Shown here piece after piece: positions 37,780 through 47,178 of a stretch of 64,000 nt of DNA (within the stretch, counting starts at the first letter, position 1; each line of letters starts with the position of its first letter). The stretch comes from Streptomyces sp. NBC_01439. Its GTDB lineage: Bacteria > Actinomycetota > Actinomycetes > Streptomycetales > Streptomycetaceae. Position numbers and translations under genes: made by a program. Location: positions 5,089,501 to 5,153,500 of the forward strand of contig NZ_CP109487.1 in NCBI RefSeq assembly GCF_036227605.1, in the 5' to 3' direction. A model generated the notes under the pieces. The model saw only the letters and a list, made by a program, of their open reading frames with translations, did not search any database and was not told the DNA's origin.

Positions 37780-38053
37780 GGCTCGACCCCCTCGGTGACG
37801 GGGCTCGACGGCCCCAGAGTCTGACACGCGTTCATGGTTCGGAGCGGGCTCTCCGTGGAGAGACCGTCCGTAGGGGTTTAACGGTACCTGCTTCCGCGGC
37901 CATACGGTACGCCGCCCGCATGACGCGCCCCGGTGCAGAACCAACAAGGCGCCCCGTCCTCGCTGGTCAGCTGCGATTTTAACCTTTTCCTGGCGGGCGA
38001 CCCGCCGAAGTGCAGTGAGTTCCGTCTCGCCGCACTCCGGAGGGCGCACCCGA

Positions 38054-38071
38054 AGGCCCCCGGAAGGGCCT
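38054..38071. terminator. Hairpin at the vdh stop codon
   Basis: AGGCCC (38054-38059) pairs with GGGCCT (38066-38071); the right arm overlaps the minus-strand vdh stop. Weak stem; possible terminator. Confidence 0.35.
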
Positions 38072-39164
38072 AGACGGCGCGCGCGGCGCGGCCGTCGGCC
38101 ATCCGCTGCTCGGCGATCCGGTCGGCCGCAGCGGCCGGCGGAATGCCGTCCGCCTTCGCACGAGCAAAGATCTCCAGCGTGGTGTCGAAGATCTTCGTCG
38201 CCTTGGCCTTGCAGCGGTCGAAGTCGAAGCCGCGCAGCTCGTCGGCGACCTGGATGACACCGCCCGCGTTGACCACGTAGTCGGGCGCGTAGAGGATCCC
38301 GCGGTCCGAGAGGTCCTTCTCGATGCCCGGGTGGGCGAGCTGGTTGTTCGCCGCACCGCAGACGATCGTCGCGGTGAGCGCCGGGACGGTCTCGTCGTTC
38401 AGGGCACCGCCGAGCGCGCAGGGGGCGTAGATGTCCAGGCCCTCGGTGCGGATCAGCGCGTCCGTGTCCGCCACGGCGGTGACCTTGCCGGGGTGCTTGT
38501 CCAGGATCCGGCGGACGGACTCTTCCCGCACGTCCGTGATCACGACCTCGGCGCCGTCCTCCAGCAGGTGCTCGACCAGGTAGTGCCCGACCTTGCCGAC
38601 ACCGGCCACGCCGACCTTGCGCCCGCGCAGGGTCGGGTCGCCCCACAGGTGCTGGGCGCTGGCGCGCATGCCCTGGAAGACACCGAAGGCGGTGAGGACC
38701 GAGGAGTCGCCCGCGCCGCCGTTCTCGGGGGAGCGGCCGGTCGCCCAGCGGGTCTCGCGGGCCACGACGTCCATGTCGGCCACGTAGGTGCCGACGTCGC
38801 AGGCGGTCACGTAGCGGCCGCCGAGGGACTCCACGAACCGGCCGTAGGCCAGCAGCAGTTCCTCGGTCTTGATGGCGTCCGGGTCGCCGATGATCACGGC
38901 CTTGCCGCCGCCGAGGCCGAGGCCGGCCATGGCGTTCTTGTACGACATGCCGCGCGAGAGGTTCAGCGCGTCCAGGACGGCCTCCTCGTCGGAGGCGTAC
39001 GCGTGGAAGCGCGTACCGCCGAGGGCGGGGCCCAGGGCGGTGGAGTGGATGGCGATGACGGCCTTCAGGCCGGTGGCGCGGTCCTGGCACAGCACGACTT
39101 GCTCGTGGCCGCCCTGCTCCGTACGGAACAGGGTGTGCAGGACGCCGTCGGTCATTTCGGTCAC
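38070..39164 (-). CDS. vdh: Valine (Leu/Phe/Val) dehydrogenase
   Basis: A 364-residue NAD-dependent amino acid dehydrogenase that starts branched-chain amino acid breakdown and feeds acyl-CoA precursors to polyketide and fatty acid synthesis. The catalytic Lys region [43 protein letters not shown] and the Rossmann loop [17 protein letters not shown] are intact. I chose GTG 39164 because GGGAG lies 8 nt upstream and the length then equals that recalled for S. coelicolor Vdh; ATG 39179 is the longer option. Confidence 0.95.
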   Translation of the reverse strand: MTEMTDGVLHTLFRTEQGGHEQVVLCQDRATGLKAVIAIHSTALGPALGGTRFHAYASDEEAVLDALNLSRGMSYKNAMAGLGLGGGKAVIIGDPDAIKTEELLLAYGRFVESLGGRYVTACDVGTYVADMDVVARETRWATGRSPENGGAGDSSVLTAFGVFQGMRASAQHLWGDPTLRGRKVGVAGVGKVGHYLVEHLLEDGAEVVITDVREESVRRILDKHPGKVTAVADTDALIRTEGLDIYAPCALGGALNDETVPALTATIVCGAANNQLAHPGIEKDLSDRGILYAPDYVVNAGGVIQVADELRGFDFDRCKAKATKIFDTTLEIFARAKADGIPPAAAADRIAEQRMADGRAARAV

Positions 39165-39357
39165 GGTGGTGACTCCCATGGAAGAGATGCGGCGGAAAGA
39201 CGCCCGCCCTGCGGGTGGGGGAGGGCGTGCTGGGAGCAGAGTAAGACCTGGGGGCCGCCCGTAGGTGAGCTGTCCGAGGATCGAAACACTCCCGTGGTGC
39301 GCGCGGGCGGCAGCGTCCGGAGGTGAACCCGACCCCGCGGAGGGGCAATACGAGAGC

Positions 39358-40212
39358 GTGAGCGAATCCTCCGAACTCCCGCTGCCGTCCGCGCGCTCGG
39401 CGCCGACCGTCCCGTACGCCTCCTACCTGCGCGTCTACGAGCCCTTGGCGGCCTTCGCCGAGCCGGAGCGCACGCATTGGGCCGACTACGCCCGGCGCGG
39501 GGCGGCCCCGACCGCCCAGGACGAACTGCGCAGGTCACTGTCGGACTTGGTGCGGGTCCCGCTGGTGGGGGTGCCGGCCCACGAGAGCGCGGACGCCTTC
39601 ACGGCGGTGGTCGACGGGGTGCTGCTGGTCTGCCCGTGGCGCACCCGGCTCCGCGGCTGGCTGGCCCTCCAGGAACTCGTCGAGTGGTTTCCGCGGCCGG
39701 TGCTGGACGCCGCGCTGCCACCGGGAGCGCGCCGCCGGGCGGCCGAGGACTACGAGCGCTGGCGCGAACGGAACCCGGACGCGCGCCCCTGGATCCGTAC
39801 GGGGGTGTGGCAGGTTCCGCTGCGTTGGTTCGTGCTGGTGGCGGACGAGGAGCGGGACCACGTGCCCGGCGAGCGGCTGCGCTACCGCACGCCGATGGTC
39901 CAGGCCCGGCGGCGGCTCGCCCGCGCGCTGCGGACCCTGCGGGACGCGGAGGGGTACGGGATGCTCGCCGACGGACTGGTGGAGGTGGGGAGCTGGCTGG
40001 AGGAGTTCCACCCGCGCTCGATGGTCGAGCTGGACTACGGAGGGCTGCTGCACGCCCTGCCGGCGGATCGACTGGCGGCCGACCGCTCGGCCGGGGACCT
40101 CGCGGCGGGTATCGCGGCCCTGCGGGCCGGGGACGCGCGGGGCGCGACCGAGGTCTACGAGGAGTTGGCGGAGCGGTGGCGGGCGGTCCGGGAGCGGCTT
40201 TTCGCGAATTAG
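39358..40212 (+). CDS. Conserved Streptomyces protein of unknown function
   Basis: A 284-residue soluble protein without recognised domains ([58 protein letters not shown]...[26 protein letters not shown]). Arg- and Trp-rich, largely helical. It starts at GTG 39358 and is divergent from vdh. In Streptomyces this gene sits between vdh and bldC, so position is conserved even though function is not known. Confidence 0.8.
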   Translation: MSESSELPLPSARSAPTVPYASYLRVYEPLAAFAEPERTHWADYARRGAAPTAQDELRRSLSDLVRVPLVGVPAHESADAFTAVVDGVLLVCPWRTRLRGWLALQELVEWFPRPVLDAALPPGARRRAAEDYERWRERNPDARPWIRTGVWQVPLRWFVLVADEERDHVPGERLRYRTPMVQARRRLARALRTLRDAEGYGMLADGLVEVGSWLEEFHPRSMVELDYGGLLHALPADRLAADRSAGDLAAGIAALRAGDARGATEVYEELAERWRAVRERLFAN

Positions 40213-40321
40213 GCCGAAAGGTGCCTGTGTGGCTGGTTTCACCTAGAAGGGGTTAGTGCGTATCGTCCGGTATCGGTCGATCGGTCAATAGTGGCTGATC
40301 AGAGGCTTGATCATGGCATTT

Positions 40322-40348
40322 GGGACGTAGTGCCAGGACCTACGTCCC
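40322..40348. promoter_or_regulatory. Perfect 9-bp dyad upstream of bldC
   Basis: GGGACGTAG and CTACGTCCC, spacer 9 nt, 110 bp after the end of the upstream gene and 431 bp before bldC. Operator or transcription terminator of the upstream gene. Confidence 0.45.
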
Positions 40349-40520
40349 GATACGGGCCATTGGCCCAAGCGTGACGGACCGCACTAACTACACCCTTGCG
40401 CCCTTCCCCTACCCTCGTGCCAAAATAGGACAAGGAGTCCGGGGAGGGTTCCTTCCGCCCAACTAAGGGCGGAATGCTCGGCATTGCACTCTATGGGGGG
40501 TCTGGTGACTCCTGATCGCT

Positions 40521-40539
40521 CTGTGACTGATCGTCACAG
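40521..40539. promoter_or_regulatory. CTGTGAC-N5-GTCACAG dyad upstream of bldC
   Basis: Perfect 7-bp inverted repeat with the shape of a Crp/FNR-type site, 240 bp before bldC. The half-site spacing is one nt longer than the Streptomyces Crp pattern. Confidence 0.4.
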
Positions 40540-40741
40540 TGGGGTGACTGTCCGTTATGGGACGGTCCATCGGCTTCCGCCGCTGATGAACACCTCGGAG
40601 GGCAATTCCGTCGGTTTGGCCGTCGAGGCTGGACGGATGGTGTAGTTGTAGTGCCGAGGACAAGCCGTTCGTCCTATAACCGACTCGGCCCGCGTATGTC
40701 CATTTCGGGCAACGCGGGCCAAGGTGCAGAATTTAGAGGAA

Positions 40742-40763
40742 AGAACCGAGATGGTTCGGTTCT
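40742..40763 (+). promoter_or_regulatory. Hairpin just before the bldC ribosome-binding site
   Basis: AGAACCGA and TTCGGTTCT around GATGG form an 8-bp hairpin that ends about 4 nt before the GAGGAG ribosome-binding site at 40767. In mRNA it could modulate ribosome access. Confidence 0.4.
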
Positions 40764-40779
40764 CCCGAGGAGGCCGCTC

Positions 40780-40986
40780 ATGACCGCTCGCACCCCTGAT
40801 GCCGAGCCGCTGCTGACCCCGGCTGAGGTTGCCACGATGTTCCGCGTGGACCCGAAGACGGTCACCCGCTGGGCCAAGGCTGGCAAGCTCACGTCCATCC
40901 GCACCCTGGGTGGACACCGCCGGTACCGCGAGGCCGAGGTTCGCGCACTGCTCGCGGGAATTCCGCAGCAGCGCAGCGAGGCCTGA
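40780..40986 (+). CDS. bldC: Developmental transcriptional regulator BldC
   Basis: The 68-residue MerR-like single-domain DNA-binding protein required for normal timing of Streptomyces development. The whole protein is a winged helix-turn-helix: LLTPAEVATMFRVDPKTVTRWAKAGKLTSIRTLGGHRRYREAEVRALLAGI. It binds direct repeats head-to-tail as asymmetric filaments. ATG 40780 follows GAGGAG at 40767-40772. It is monocistronic, with a long upstream region and a strong terminator. Confidence 0.98.
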   Translation: MTARTPDAEPLLTPAEVATMFRVDPKTVTRWAKAGKLTSIRTLGGHRRYREAEVRALLAGIPQQRSEA

Positions 40987-41094
40987 GGTCGCGCAAACAC
41001 CCCGCTTTAACGGGTCTATATCGGGTCCCCCAATCCGATGAAACCCACATAGCTTCATACGGCTGGGCCTGCCCCAACAGGTCCGAGGTCGTTC

Positions 41095-41133
41095 GATCGC
41101 GCTGGACTCCGCCGGGTCCAGCGCGATCTTTTT
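41095..41133 (+). terminator. Terminator after bldC
   Basis: Perfect 13-bp stem (41095-41107 with 41116-41128), 8-nt loop, then TTTTT: a textbook intrinsic terminator. Confidence 0.88.
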
Positions 41134-41423
41134 ATGCCCAGGTCAGGGCGGTCTCGAGCGCGCACGGGAGCGCCGGCGGGGTAGGTGCCATTGCACATAT
41201 TCTATCGAGCAGGCGTATAGGTGCGATAAAAGTGTGAGTCCCAAAAACTCATCCGGTGACTCCCGTCACAGATGATCACTCTTGTATATCCGGTATTGCA
41301 CCCCGTAAAGGGGACCCGCATCGAGAGGCGCATCATGCGAACGGGGGATTCCGGGTGACGGTCGGCCGGGAAGGCTCCCACGACCCCACGACCCCACGGC
41401 TCCGGAGGGGGCAGGGAGCAGGC

Positions 41424-41459
41424 GGGCAGGAGGAGCACGAGGGGCAGGAGGAGCAGGAG
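41424..41459. repeat. 18-bp purine-rich tandem repeat
   Basis: Two 18-bp units of the form GGGCAGGAGGAGCANGAG in tandem; all-purine apart from a few C. In intergenic DNA. Confidence 0.7.
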
Positions 41460-41612
41460 GGGCCGGGGCGGGTTCGGAGGGGGGCCCGGGGCGCGCTCGT
41501 GTCCGCCCCGCAGACGCGGCGGACACGACCCGGAGGTGTCCACGGGCACTGCGGGTGCTCCACGGCCTCCGGGCGACCTCCAAGGCCGCCCGGGCGGTGT
41601 CGCCCGCCAACG

Positions 41613-41652
41613 CGTCAGGGCCCGTATCCCCAGAGGGATACGGGCCCTGACG
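41613..41652. terminator. Terminator downstream of tRNA-Asp copy 1
   Basis: 18-bp perfect stem with a 4-nt loop, 6 nt beyond the 3' end of the minus-strand tRNA. Confidence 0.8.
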
Positions 41653-41658
41653 TTTCTG

Positions 41659-41732
41659 CGAACCTGACGGGACTTGAACCCGCGACCTCCACCTTGACAG
41701 GGTGGCGAGCTAACCAACTGCTCCACAGGTCC
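41659..41732 (-). tRNA. tRNA-Asp(GUC), copy 1
   Basis: 74 nt, acceptor GGACCTG/CAGGTTC, anticodon loop CTGTCAA (GUC), TTCAAGT T loop, discriminator G. It differs from copy 2 (48158-48231) only in base pair 3:70 (A-U here, U-A there). Confidence 0.96.
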
Positions 41733-41801
41733 TAGATTTGCGGCCGCTCGGCGGCTGCGAATCAGACTGTACCGCAGCTCAGGGGGTGCAGTCGAACCGG
41801 A

Positions 41802-44800
41802 TCACGGAGCCGCCGCGTCCACCGCCTTCACGATCCGCTTGTCGGAGATCGGGTAAGCCGTCCCGAGTGCGTGCGCGAAGTAACTGACGCGAAGTTCCTC
41901 GATCATCCAGCGGATGTCGGTGACCGTGGACGGGACGGGCCGCCCCTTCGGCAACTGCTCCAGCAGCCAGGCGTACTCGTCCTGCATCTCGTGGACCTTC
42001 TCCATGCGCGTGGTGTCGCGCTGGACGCCCGTGGGCATCTGCTGGAGCCGTCGGTCCACCGCCACCAGGTAGCGCATCAGGTCCGCCAGTCGGCGCAGCC
42101 CCGTGAGCGTCACGAAACCGGCCGGCATGAGGGCCGCCAGCTGCGTCTTGACGTCCTGGATGTTCGCGACCAGCGCCAGGCTGCCCGTGGCCTTCAGCCG
42201 GCGCTCACAGGCCTGCCAGGCGGCCAGCACCTGCTGCACCTGGCCGACCGTGCGCACGGTCGTGTCCACCAGGTCGGCGCGGACGGCTTCGTAGAGCTTC
42301 CGGAAGTCCGCCTCGTCCCATGCGGGGCCACCGTGGTCGGCGATCAGCTTGTCGGTCGCCGCGGTCGCGCAGTCGTCGAAGAGCGCCTGGATGGAACCGT
42401 GCGGGTTCCTGGACAGGGCCAGCTTCTGCTGGTTGGTCAGGTGGTCCGAGGCGAACTTCGCCGGGTTCACCGGGATGTTCAGCAGGATGAGCCGCCGGGT
42501 GCCCAGCCACATGGCCTGCTGCTGCTCGGCCTCGGTGTCGAAGAGCCGTACGGACACGCTCGTGCCCTCGTCCACCAGCGCCGGGTACGCCTTCACCGGC
42601 TGACCGGCGCGCCGGGTCTCGAAGACCTTGGTCAGCGTGCCGATCGTCCAGTCGGTCAGCCCGGTCCGCTCCACCGACTCCCCGCCCGCCCGTTCGGCGG
42701 TGGCCGCGGCGGCCTTGGAGAGGGCCTGGCGGGCCTTCGGCTTCAGCCTCAGGCGCAGGGCCTCCAGGTCCTTGTCCTCGGCGAGGTTCTTGCGGCGCTC
42801 GTCGACGATCCGGAAGGTGATCTTCAGATGGTCCGGGATCCGGGTGAGGTCGAAGTCCTCGGCCGACACCGGGACCCCGACCATCCGCTGGAGCTCGCGC
42901 GCGAGGGTGACCGGCAGCGGCTCCTGCAGGGGCACCGCCGTGTCCAGGAAGCGGCCGGCGAAGTTCGGCGCGGGCACGTAGTGCCGGCGGATCGGCTTCG
43001 GCAGCGAGCGGATCAGCTCGGTGACGACCTCCTCGCGCAGGCCCGGGATCTGCCAGTCGAAACCCTCGTCGGTGACCTGGTTCAGCACCTGGAGCGGGAT
43101 GTGGACGGTCACGCCGTCGGCGTCCGCGCCCGGCTCGAACTGGTAGGTCACCCGGAACTTCAGCTGACCCTGGCGCCAGGAGTCCGGGTAATCGGCCTTG
43201 GTGACCCCGGCCGCCTTCTCGGTCAGCAGCATCTCCCGCTCGAAGTCGAGGAGTTCGGGCTCCTCGCGCTTCTTGTGCTTCCACCAGGAGTCGAAGTGCG
43301 CCCCCGAGACCACGTGGGCGGGGATCTTCTGGTCGTAGAAGTCGAAGAGCGTCTCGTCGTCCACCACGATGTCGCGGCGACGGGCCCGGTTCTCCAGCTC
43401 CTCCACCTCGGTGAGGAGCTTGCGGTTGTCGGCGTAGAACTTGTGGTGGGTGCGCCAGTCGCCCTCGACCAGCGCGTTGCGGATGAACAGCTCGCGCGAG
43501 ACCTCGGCGTCGATCCGGCCGTAGTTGATCTTCCGCTGGGCCACGATCGGTACGCCGTACAGCGTGACCTTCTCGTACGCCATCACGGCCGCCTGGTCCT
43601 TCTCCCAGTGCGGCTCGCTGTACGTGCGCTTGACCAGGTGCTGCGCCAGCGGCTCCACCCACTCGGGCTCCACCTTGGCGTTCACCCGGGCCCACAGCCG
43701 CGAGGTCTCCACCAGCTCGGCCGACATCACGAACTTCGGCTGCTTCTTGAAGAGCGACGACCCCGGGAAGATCGCGAACTTGGCGCTCCGGGCACCGAGG
43801 TACTCGTTCTTGTCGGTGTCCTTGAGCCCGATGTGCGAGAGCAGTCCGGACAGCAGCGACACGTGGACGACCTGCTCGGGGGCGTCGGCCTCGTTGACGT
43901 GGATGCCCATGCCCTTGGCGACCGTGCGCAGCTGGGAGTAGATGTCCTGCCACTCGCGGATCCGCAGGAAGTTCAGGTACTCCTGCTTGCACATCCGGCG
44001 GAACGAGGACGAGCCGCGCTCCTTCTGCTGCTCCCGCACGTAGCGCCACATGTTCAGGAACGAGAGGAAGTCGCTGGTCTCGTCCTTGAAGCGGGCGTGG
44101 TTCTGGTCGGCCTGGGTCTGCTTGTCCGAGGGCCGTTCGCGCGGGTCCTGGATGGACAGGGCCGCCGCGATGACCATGACCTCGCGGACGCAGTTGTTCT
44201 TGTCGGCCTCGATGACCATGCGGGCCAGCCGCGGGTCCACCGGGAGCTGGGAGAGCTGGCGGCCCATCTGCGTCAGGCGCTGCCCCTTCTTCCCCTCCGG
44301 GGAGGACTTCTCGGCCGCCTCGAGCGCGCCGAGCTCCTGGAGGAGCTGCACGCCGTCGCGGATGTTGCGGTGGTCCGGCGGGTCGATGAAGGGGAACTTC
44401 TCGATCTCGCCGAGGCCGGCCGCGGTCATCTGGAGGATGACGGAGGCCAGGTTCGTCCGGAGGATCTCGGCGTCGGTGAACTCGGGACGCGCGTCGAAGT
44501 CGCCCTCGGAGTACAGCCGGATGCAGATTCCGTCGCTGGTACGTCCGCAGCGGCCCTTGCGCTGGTTGGCGCTGGCCTGCGAGATCCGCTCGATCGGCAG
44601 GCGCTGGACCTTGGTGCGGTGGCTGTAGCGGGAGATCCGGGCGGTGCCCGGGTCGATCACGTACTTGATGCCGGGGACGGTCAGCGAGGTCTCGGCGACG
44701 TTGGTCGCGAGCACGATCCGGCGGCCGGTGTGCTGCTGGAAGACGCGGTGCTGCTCGGCGTGCGAGAGGCGTGCGTAGAGGGGGAGGACCTCGGTGGAAC

Positions 44801-45749
44801 GGAGGTTCCGTTTGGTCAGGGCGTCCGCCGTGTCGCGGATCTCCCGCTCGCCGGAGAGGAAGACCAGGATGTCGCCCGGACCCTCCGACTGGAGCTCGTC
44901 CACGGCCTCGCAGATCGCGGTGATCTGGTCCCGGTCGGAGTCGTCGCCGTCCTCGGCGTCCTCTTCCAGGAGCGGCCGGTAGCGCACCTCCACCGGATAC
45001 GTGCGCCCGCTGACCTCGACGATCGGGGCGTCGCCGAAGTGCCGGGAGAAGCGCTCGGGATCGATGGTGGCCGAGGTGATGACGACCTTGAGGTCGGGGC
45101 GCTTGGGCAGCAGCGTGGCCAGGTAGCCCAGCAGGAAGTCGATGTTCAGCGAGCGCTCGTGGGCCTCGTCGATGATGATCGTGTCGTAGGCGCGCAGCTC
45201 GCGGTCCGTCTGGATCTCGGCGAGCAGGATGCCGTCCGTCATCAGCTTCACGAAGGTCGCGTCCTGGTCCACCTGGTCGGTGAAGCGGACCTTCCAGCCG
45301 ACGGTCTGGCCGATCTCGGACTTCAGCTCCTCGGCGATCCGCTCCGCGACCGTGCGGGCGGCGATCCGGCGGGGCTGGGTGTGCCCGATCATGCCCCGGA
45401 CGCCGCGGCCCAGCTCCATGCAGATCTTGGGGATCTGCGTGGTCTTGCCGGACCCGGTCTCGCCCGCGACGATCACGACCTGGTGGTCGCGTATCGCCTC
45501 GGCGATCTCGTCCTTCTTCTGGCTGACGGGCAGGTTCTCGGGATACGTGACCTCCGGCATCCGCGAGGCACGGCCGGCCAGTCGCTCGGCGGCCTTGGTG
45601 GCCTCCGCGGCGATCTCGTCGAGCACGGCCTGCTTGGCCTCGGGCTTGCGGATACGGCGGGCGCCTTCGAGGCGGCGGCCGAGGCGGTGCGCGTCACGGA
45701 GGGAGATCTCACCGAGAAGCGTCTGCAGGGCGGCGAAGGAAGTAGACAT
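41802..45749 (-). CDS. hrpA: ATP-dependent RNA helicase HrpA
   Basis: A 1315-residue DEAH-box helicase of full HrpA length. Walker A GETGSGKT is at 96-103, DEAH at 194-197, then SATID (motif III) and the helicase C domain with GRCGRTSDGICIRLYSE (motif VI). Helicase-associated, OB-fold and HrpA C-terminal DUF3418 regions follow. HrpA acts on stalled or collided ribosomes and in mRNA processing in other bacteria. Single minus-strand gene between tRNA-Asp and a divergent secreted protein. Confidence 0.96.
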   Translation of the reverse strand: MSTSFAALQTLLGEISLRDAHRLGRRLEGARRIRKPEAKQAVLDEIAAEATKAAERLAGRASRMPEVTYPENLPVSQKKDEIAEAIRDHQVVIVAGETGSGKTTQIPKICMELGRGVRGMIGHTQPRRIAARTVAERIAEELKSEIGQTVGWKVRFTDQVDQDATFVKLMTDGILLAEIQTDRELRAYDTIIIDEAHERSLNIDFLLGYLATLLPKRPDLKVVITSATIDPERFSRHFGDAPIVEVSGRTYPVEVRYRPLLEEDAEDGDDSDRDQITAICEAVDELQSEGPGDILVFLSGEREIRDTADALTKRNLRSTEVLPLYARLSHAEQHRVFQQHTGRRIVLATNVAETSLTVPGIKYVIDPGTARISRYSHRTKVQRLPIERISQASANQRKGRCGRTSDGICIRLYSEGDFDARPEFTDAEILRTNLASVILQMTAAGLGEIEKFPFIDPPDHRNIRDGVQLLQELGALEAAEKSSPEGKKGQRLTQMGRQLSQLPVDPRLARMVIEADKNNCVREVMVIAAALSIQDPRERPSDKQTQADQNHARFKDETSDFLSFLNMWRYVREQQKERGSSSFRRMCKQEYLNFLRIREWQDIYSQLRTVAKGMGIHVNEADAPEQVVHVSLLSGLLSHIGLKDTDKNEYLGARSAKFAIFPGSSLFKKQPKFVMSAELVETSRLWARVNAKVEPEWVEPLAQHLVKRTYSEPHWEKDQAAVMAYEKVTLYGVPIVAQRKINYGRIDAEVSRELFIRNALVEGDWRTHHKFYADNRKLLTEVEELENRARRRDIVVDDETLFDFYDQKIPAHVVSGAHFDSWWKHKKREEPELLDFEREMLLTEKAAGVTKADYPDSWRQGQLKFRVTYQFEPGADADGVTVHIPLQVLNQVTDEGFDWQIPGLREEVVTELIRSLPKPIRRHYVPAPNFAGRFLDTAVPLQEPLPVTLARELQRMVGVPVSAEDFDLTRIPDHLKITFRIVDERRKNLAEDKDLEALRLRLKPKARQALSKAAAATAERAGGESVERTGLTDWTIGTLTKVFETRRAGQPVKAYPALVDEGTSVSVRLFDTEAEQQQAMWLGTRRLILLNIPVNPAKFASDHLTNQQKLALSRNPHGSIQALFDDCATAATDKLIADHGGPAWDEADFRKLYEAVRADLVDTTVRTVGQVQQVLAAWQACERRLKATGSLALVANIQDVKTQLAALMPAGFVTLTGLRRLADLMRYLVAVDRRLQQMPTGVQRDTTRMEKVHEMQDEYAWLLEQLPKGRPVPSTVTDIRWMIEELRVSYFAHALGTAYPISDKRIVKAVDAAAP

Positions 45750-45860
45750 ACCTGGTCGAGGATCTCACCTGGGCCCTCCGGGTGGCGAACGCATTTGTGG
45801 GGCGGACCCGTACCATTTCGGGACGAGTCCGTCGGTCGTACGAGTGAGAGGCAGCCCACC

Positions 45861-46382
45861 TTGTCCCGCCCCCGTCACGTCTGGCACCTGCTCGGCGTGG
45901 TCCTGGCGGTACTCCTGGGCTGTGCGGCCCCGGCGGTGGCGGTCGACCCGGCGGCCCGGACGGCTCAGACACCGGCCGCGGACTCGACCCCGGCCCCGGT
46001 CCTGACCCCGGCCCCGGTCCTGACCCCGGCCCCGGTCCTGTACCCGGCTTCTGCCTCGGTCCCGGCTCCGGCCCCGGTCCTGGCCCCGGCTCCTGCTTCG
46101 GCGGCCGTCCCGGCTCCGGCCAACGACCCGGCCGCGGCGCGGCCCCGCGCGGCCGTCTCCACCGACGGCACGGGCGGGCCCGCCTGCGCCCCGGTGGCCC
46201 CCGAGCGCGGCGGTACGCCCGCCGTCCCCGCGCGCGCCTGGGGCGAGCACGCCCAGGTCCCGCCGGTCCGGGCGGCGCCCGAGGAGGCCGGTCCGGCCGC
46301 GGCCGTGCCCGTACGGACCCCCGTACGCGGCCCCGACCGCCCGGCCCCCGACCGGCTGGAGCTCTGCGTGATGCGGGTCTAG
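45861..46382 (+). CDS. Secreted Pro/Ala-repeat protein of unknown function
   Basis: A protein of about 173 residues starting at TTG: signal sequence SRPRHVWHLLGVVLAVLLGCAAPAVAV, then a TPAPVL repeat region (encoded by three 18-bp tandem DNA repeats at about 45990-46045), a Pro/Ala-rich body and the conserved-looking end DRLELCVMRV. It is followed closely by the DsbA-like gene; a cysteine near each end could be its substrate, but this is speculative. The start codon is uncertain. Confidence 0.65.
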   Translation: MSRPRHVWHLLGVVLAVLLGCAAPAVAVDPAARTAQTPAADSTPAPVLTPAPVLTPAPVLYPASASVPAPAPVLAPAPASAAVPAPANDPAAARPRAAVSTDGTGGPACAPVAPERGGTPAVPARAWGEHAQVPPVRAAPEEAGPAAAVPVRTPVRGPDRPAPDRLELCVMRV

Positions 46383-46440
46383 ACGGACCGGTCCCACCGG
46401 TCCGTCCATTCCCACCCACCCGCAGCACTGGAGCACCCGC

Positions 46441-47178
46441 ATGCCCTCTTCCAAGAAGCCCTCCGCCAAGAAGTCCTCCGCCAAACCCCTGCTGTTCTCC
46501 GCCGGGGTGGCCCTCGCCGCGATCGCCCTCGGTCTCGTCTCCTGGCAGGCCACCGCTCCCGCCGAGACCGGTTCGGCCGGGTCCGGCGCCGTCGCCGCGC
46601 CCCGGACCGACCCCGCCGCTGAGCTCAAGGCACTGGCCCGGCGCGAGTCCGGCGACAAGCTCGCCGTCGGCCGTGCCGACGCGCCCGTCGTGCTCATCGA
46701 GTACTCCGACTTCAAGTGCGGCTACTGCGGCAAGTTCGCCCGGGACACCGAGCCCGAACTGGTGAAGAAGTACGTCGAGGACGGCACCCTGCGCATCGAG
46801 TGGCGCAACTTCCCGATCTTCGGCGCCGAGTCCGAGGCCGCGGCCAAGGCCGCCTGGGCGGCCGGGCAGCAGGACCGCTTCGACGCCTTCCACGCCGCCG
46901 CCTACGCCGGCGGCTCGAAGGAGAAGGGCTTCGCCGAGCCCCGGCTCGTGGAGCTGGCCCGGGAGGCCGGGGTGCCCGATCTGGAGCGCTTCAAGGCGGA
47001 CATGGCCGGCGAGCAGGCCACGGCGGCCCTGAAGAAGGACCAGGAGGAGGGCTACCGCATCGGCGTCACCTCCACCCCGTCCTTCCTGCTGAACGGCAAG
47101 CCCATTGCCGGTGCCCAGCCGCTCGACACCTTCACGGCCGCCATCGCCAGGGCGAAGGCCGAGGCGGCGGAGCAGTGA
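46441..47178 (+). CDS. DsbA-family thiol-disulfide oxidoreductase
   Basis: A 245-residue membrane-anchored thioredoxin-fold protein. The Lys-rich cytoplasmic N-terminus and helix at about 17-35 anchor it. The active site is C93-G-Y-C96 (YSDFKCGYCGKFA), the cis-Pro is in VTSTPSFLLNG. It catalyses disulfide formation or isomerisation outside the membrane. Its stop overlaps the GTG of the CcdA-like gene by 4 bp, so they form a redox unit. Confidence 0.93.
   Translation: MPSSKKPSAKKSSAKPLLFSAGVALAAIALGLVSWQATAPAETGSAGSGAVAAPRTDPAAELKALARRESGDKLAVGRADAPVVLIEYSDFKCGYCGKFARDTEPELVKKYVEDGTLRIEWRNFPIFGAESEAAAKAAWAAGQQDRFDAFHAAAYAGGSKEKGFAEPRLVELAREAGVPDLERFKADMAGEQATAALKKDQEEGYRIGVTSTPSFLLNGKPIAGAQPLDTFTAAIARAKAEAAEQ

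Larger units (their letters stand above)
40213..40779. other. Long leader/promoter region of bldC
   Basis: 567 bp without a gene. It contains three clear dyads: GGGACGTAG-N9-CTACGTCCC (40322-40348), CTGTGAC-N5-GTCACAG (40521-40539) and AGAACCGA/TTCGGTTCT (40742-40763). The unusual length and AT-rich stretches point to several promoters or a structured leader. Confidence 0.7.
40987..41658. other. Gene-poor spacer between bldC and tRNA-Asp
   Basis: About 670 bp without a credible protein gene. It contains the bldC terminator (41095-41133), an unusually AT-rich patch (about 41190-41300), a GTGAC-N4-GTCAC dyad (41256-41269), an 18-bp tandem repeat (41424-41459) and the tRNA-Asp terminator (41613-41652). 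Reading frames here are low-complexity. Confidence 0.65.

Noticed and set aside
41202..41735. Frames over tRNA-Asp and its upstream spacer, one with a lipoprotein-like LLLLLPLVLLLPAC
   Set aside because: The hydrophobic run comes from the 18-bp AGGAGC-type repeat and the ends run through the tRNA; no credible start site.
41871..46382. 1503-residue plus-strand frame opposite hrpA
   Set aside because: Antisense to a complete HrpA; only the last 173 codons after 45861 look like a separate real protein.
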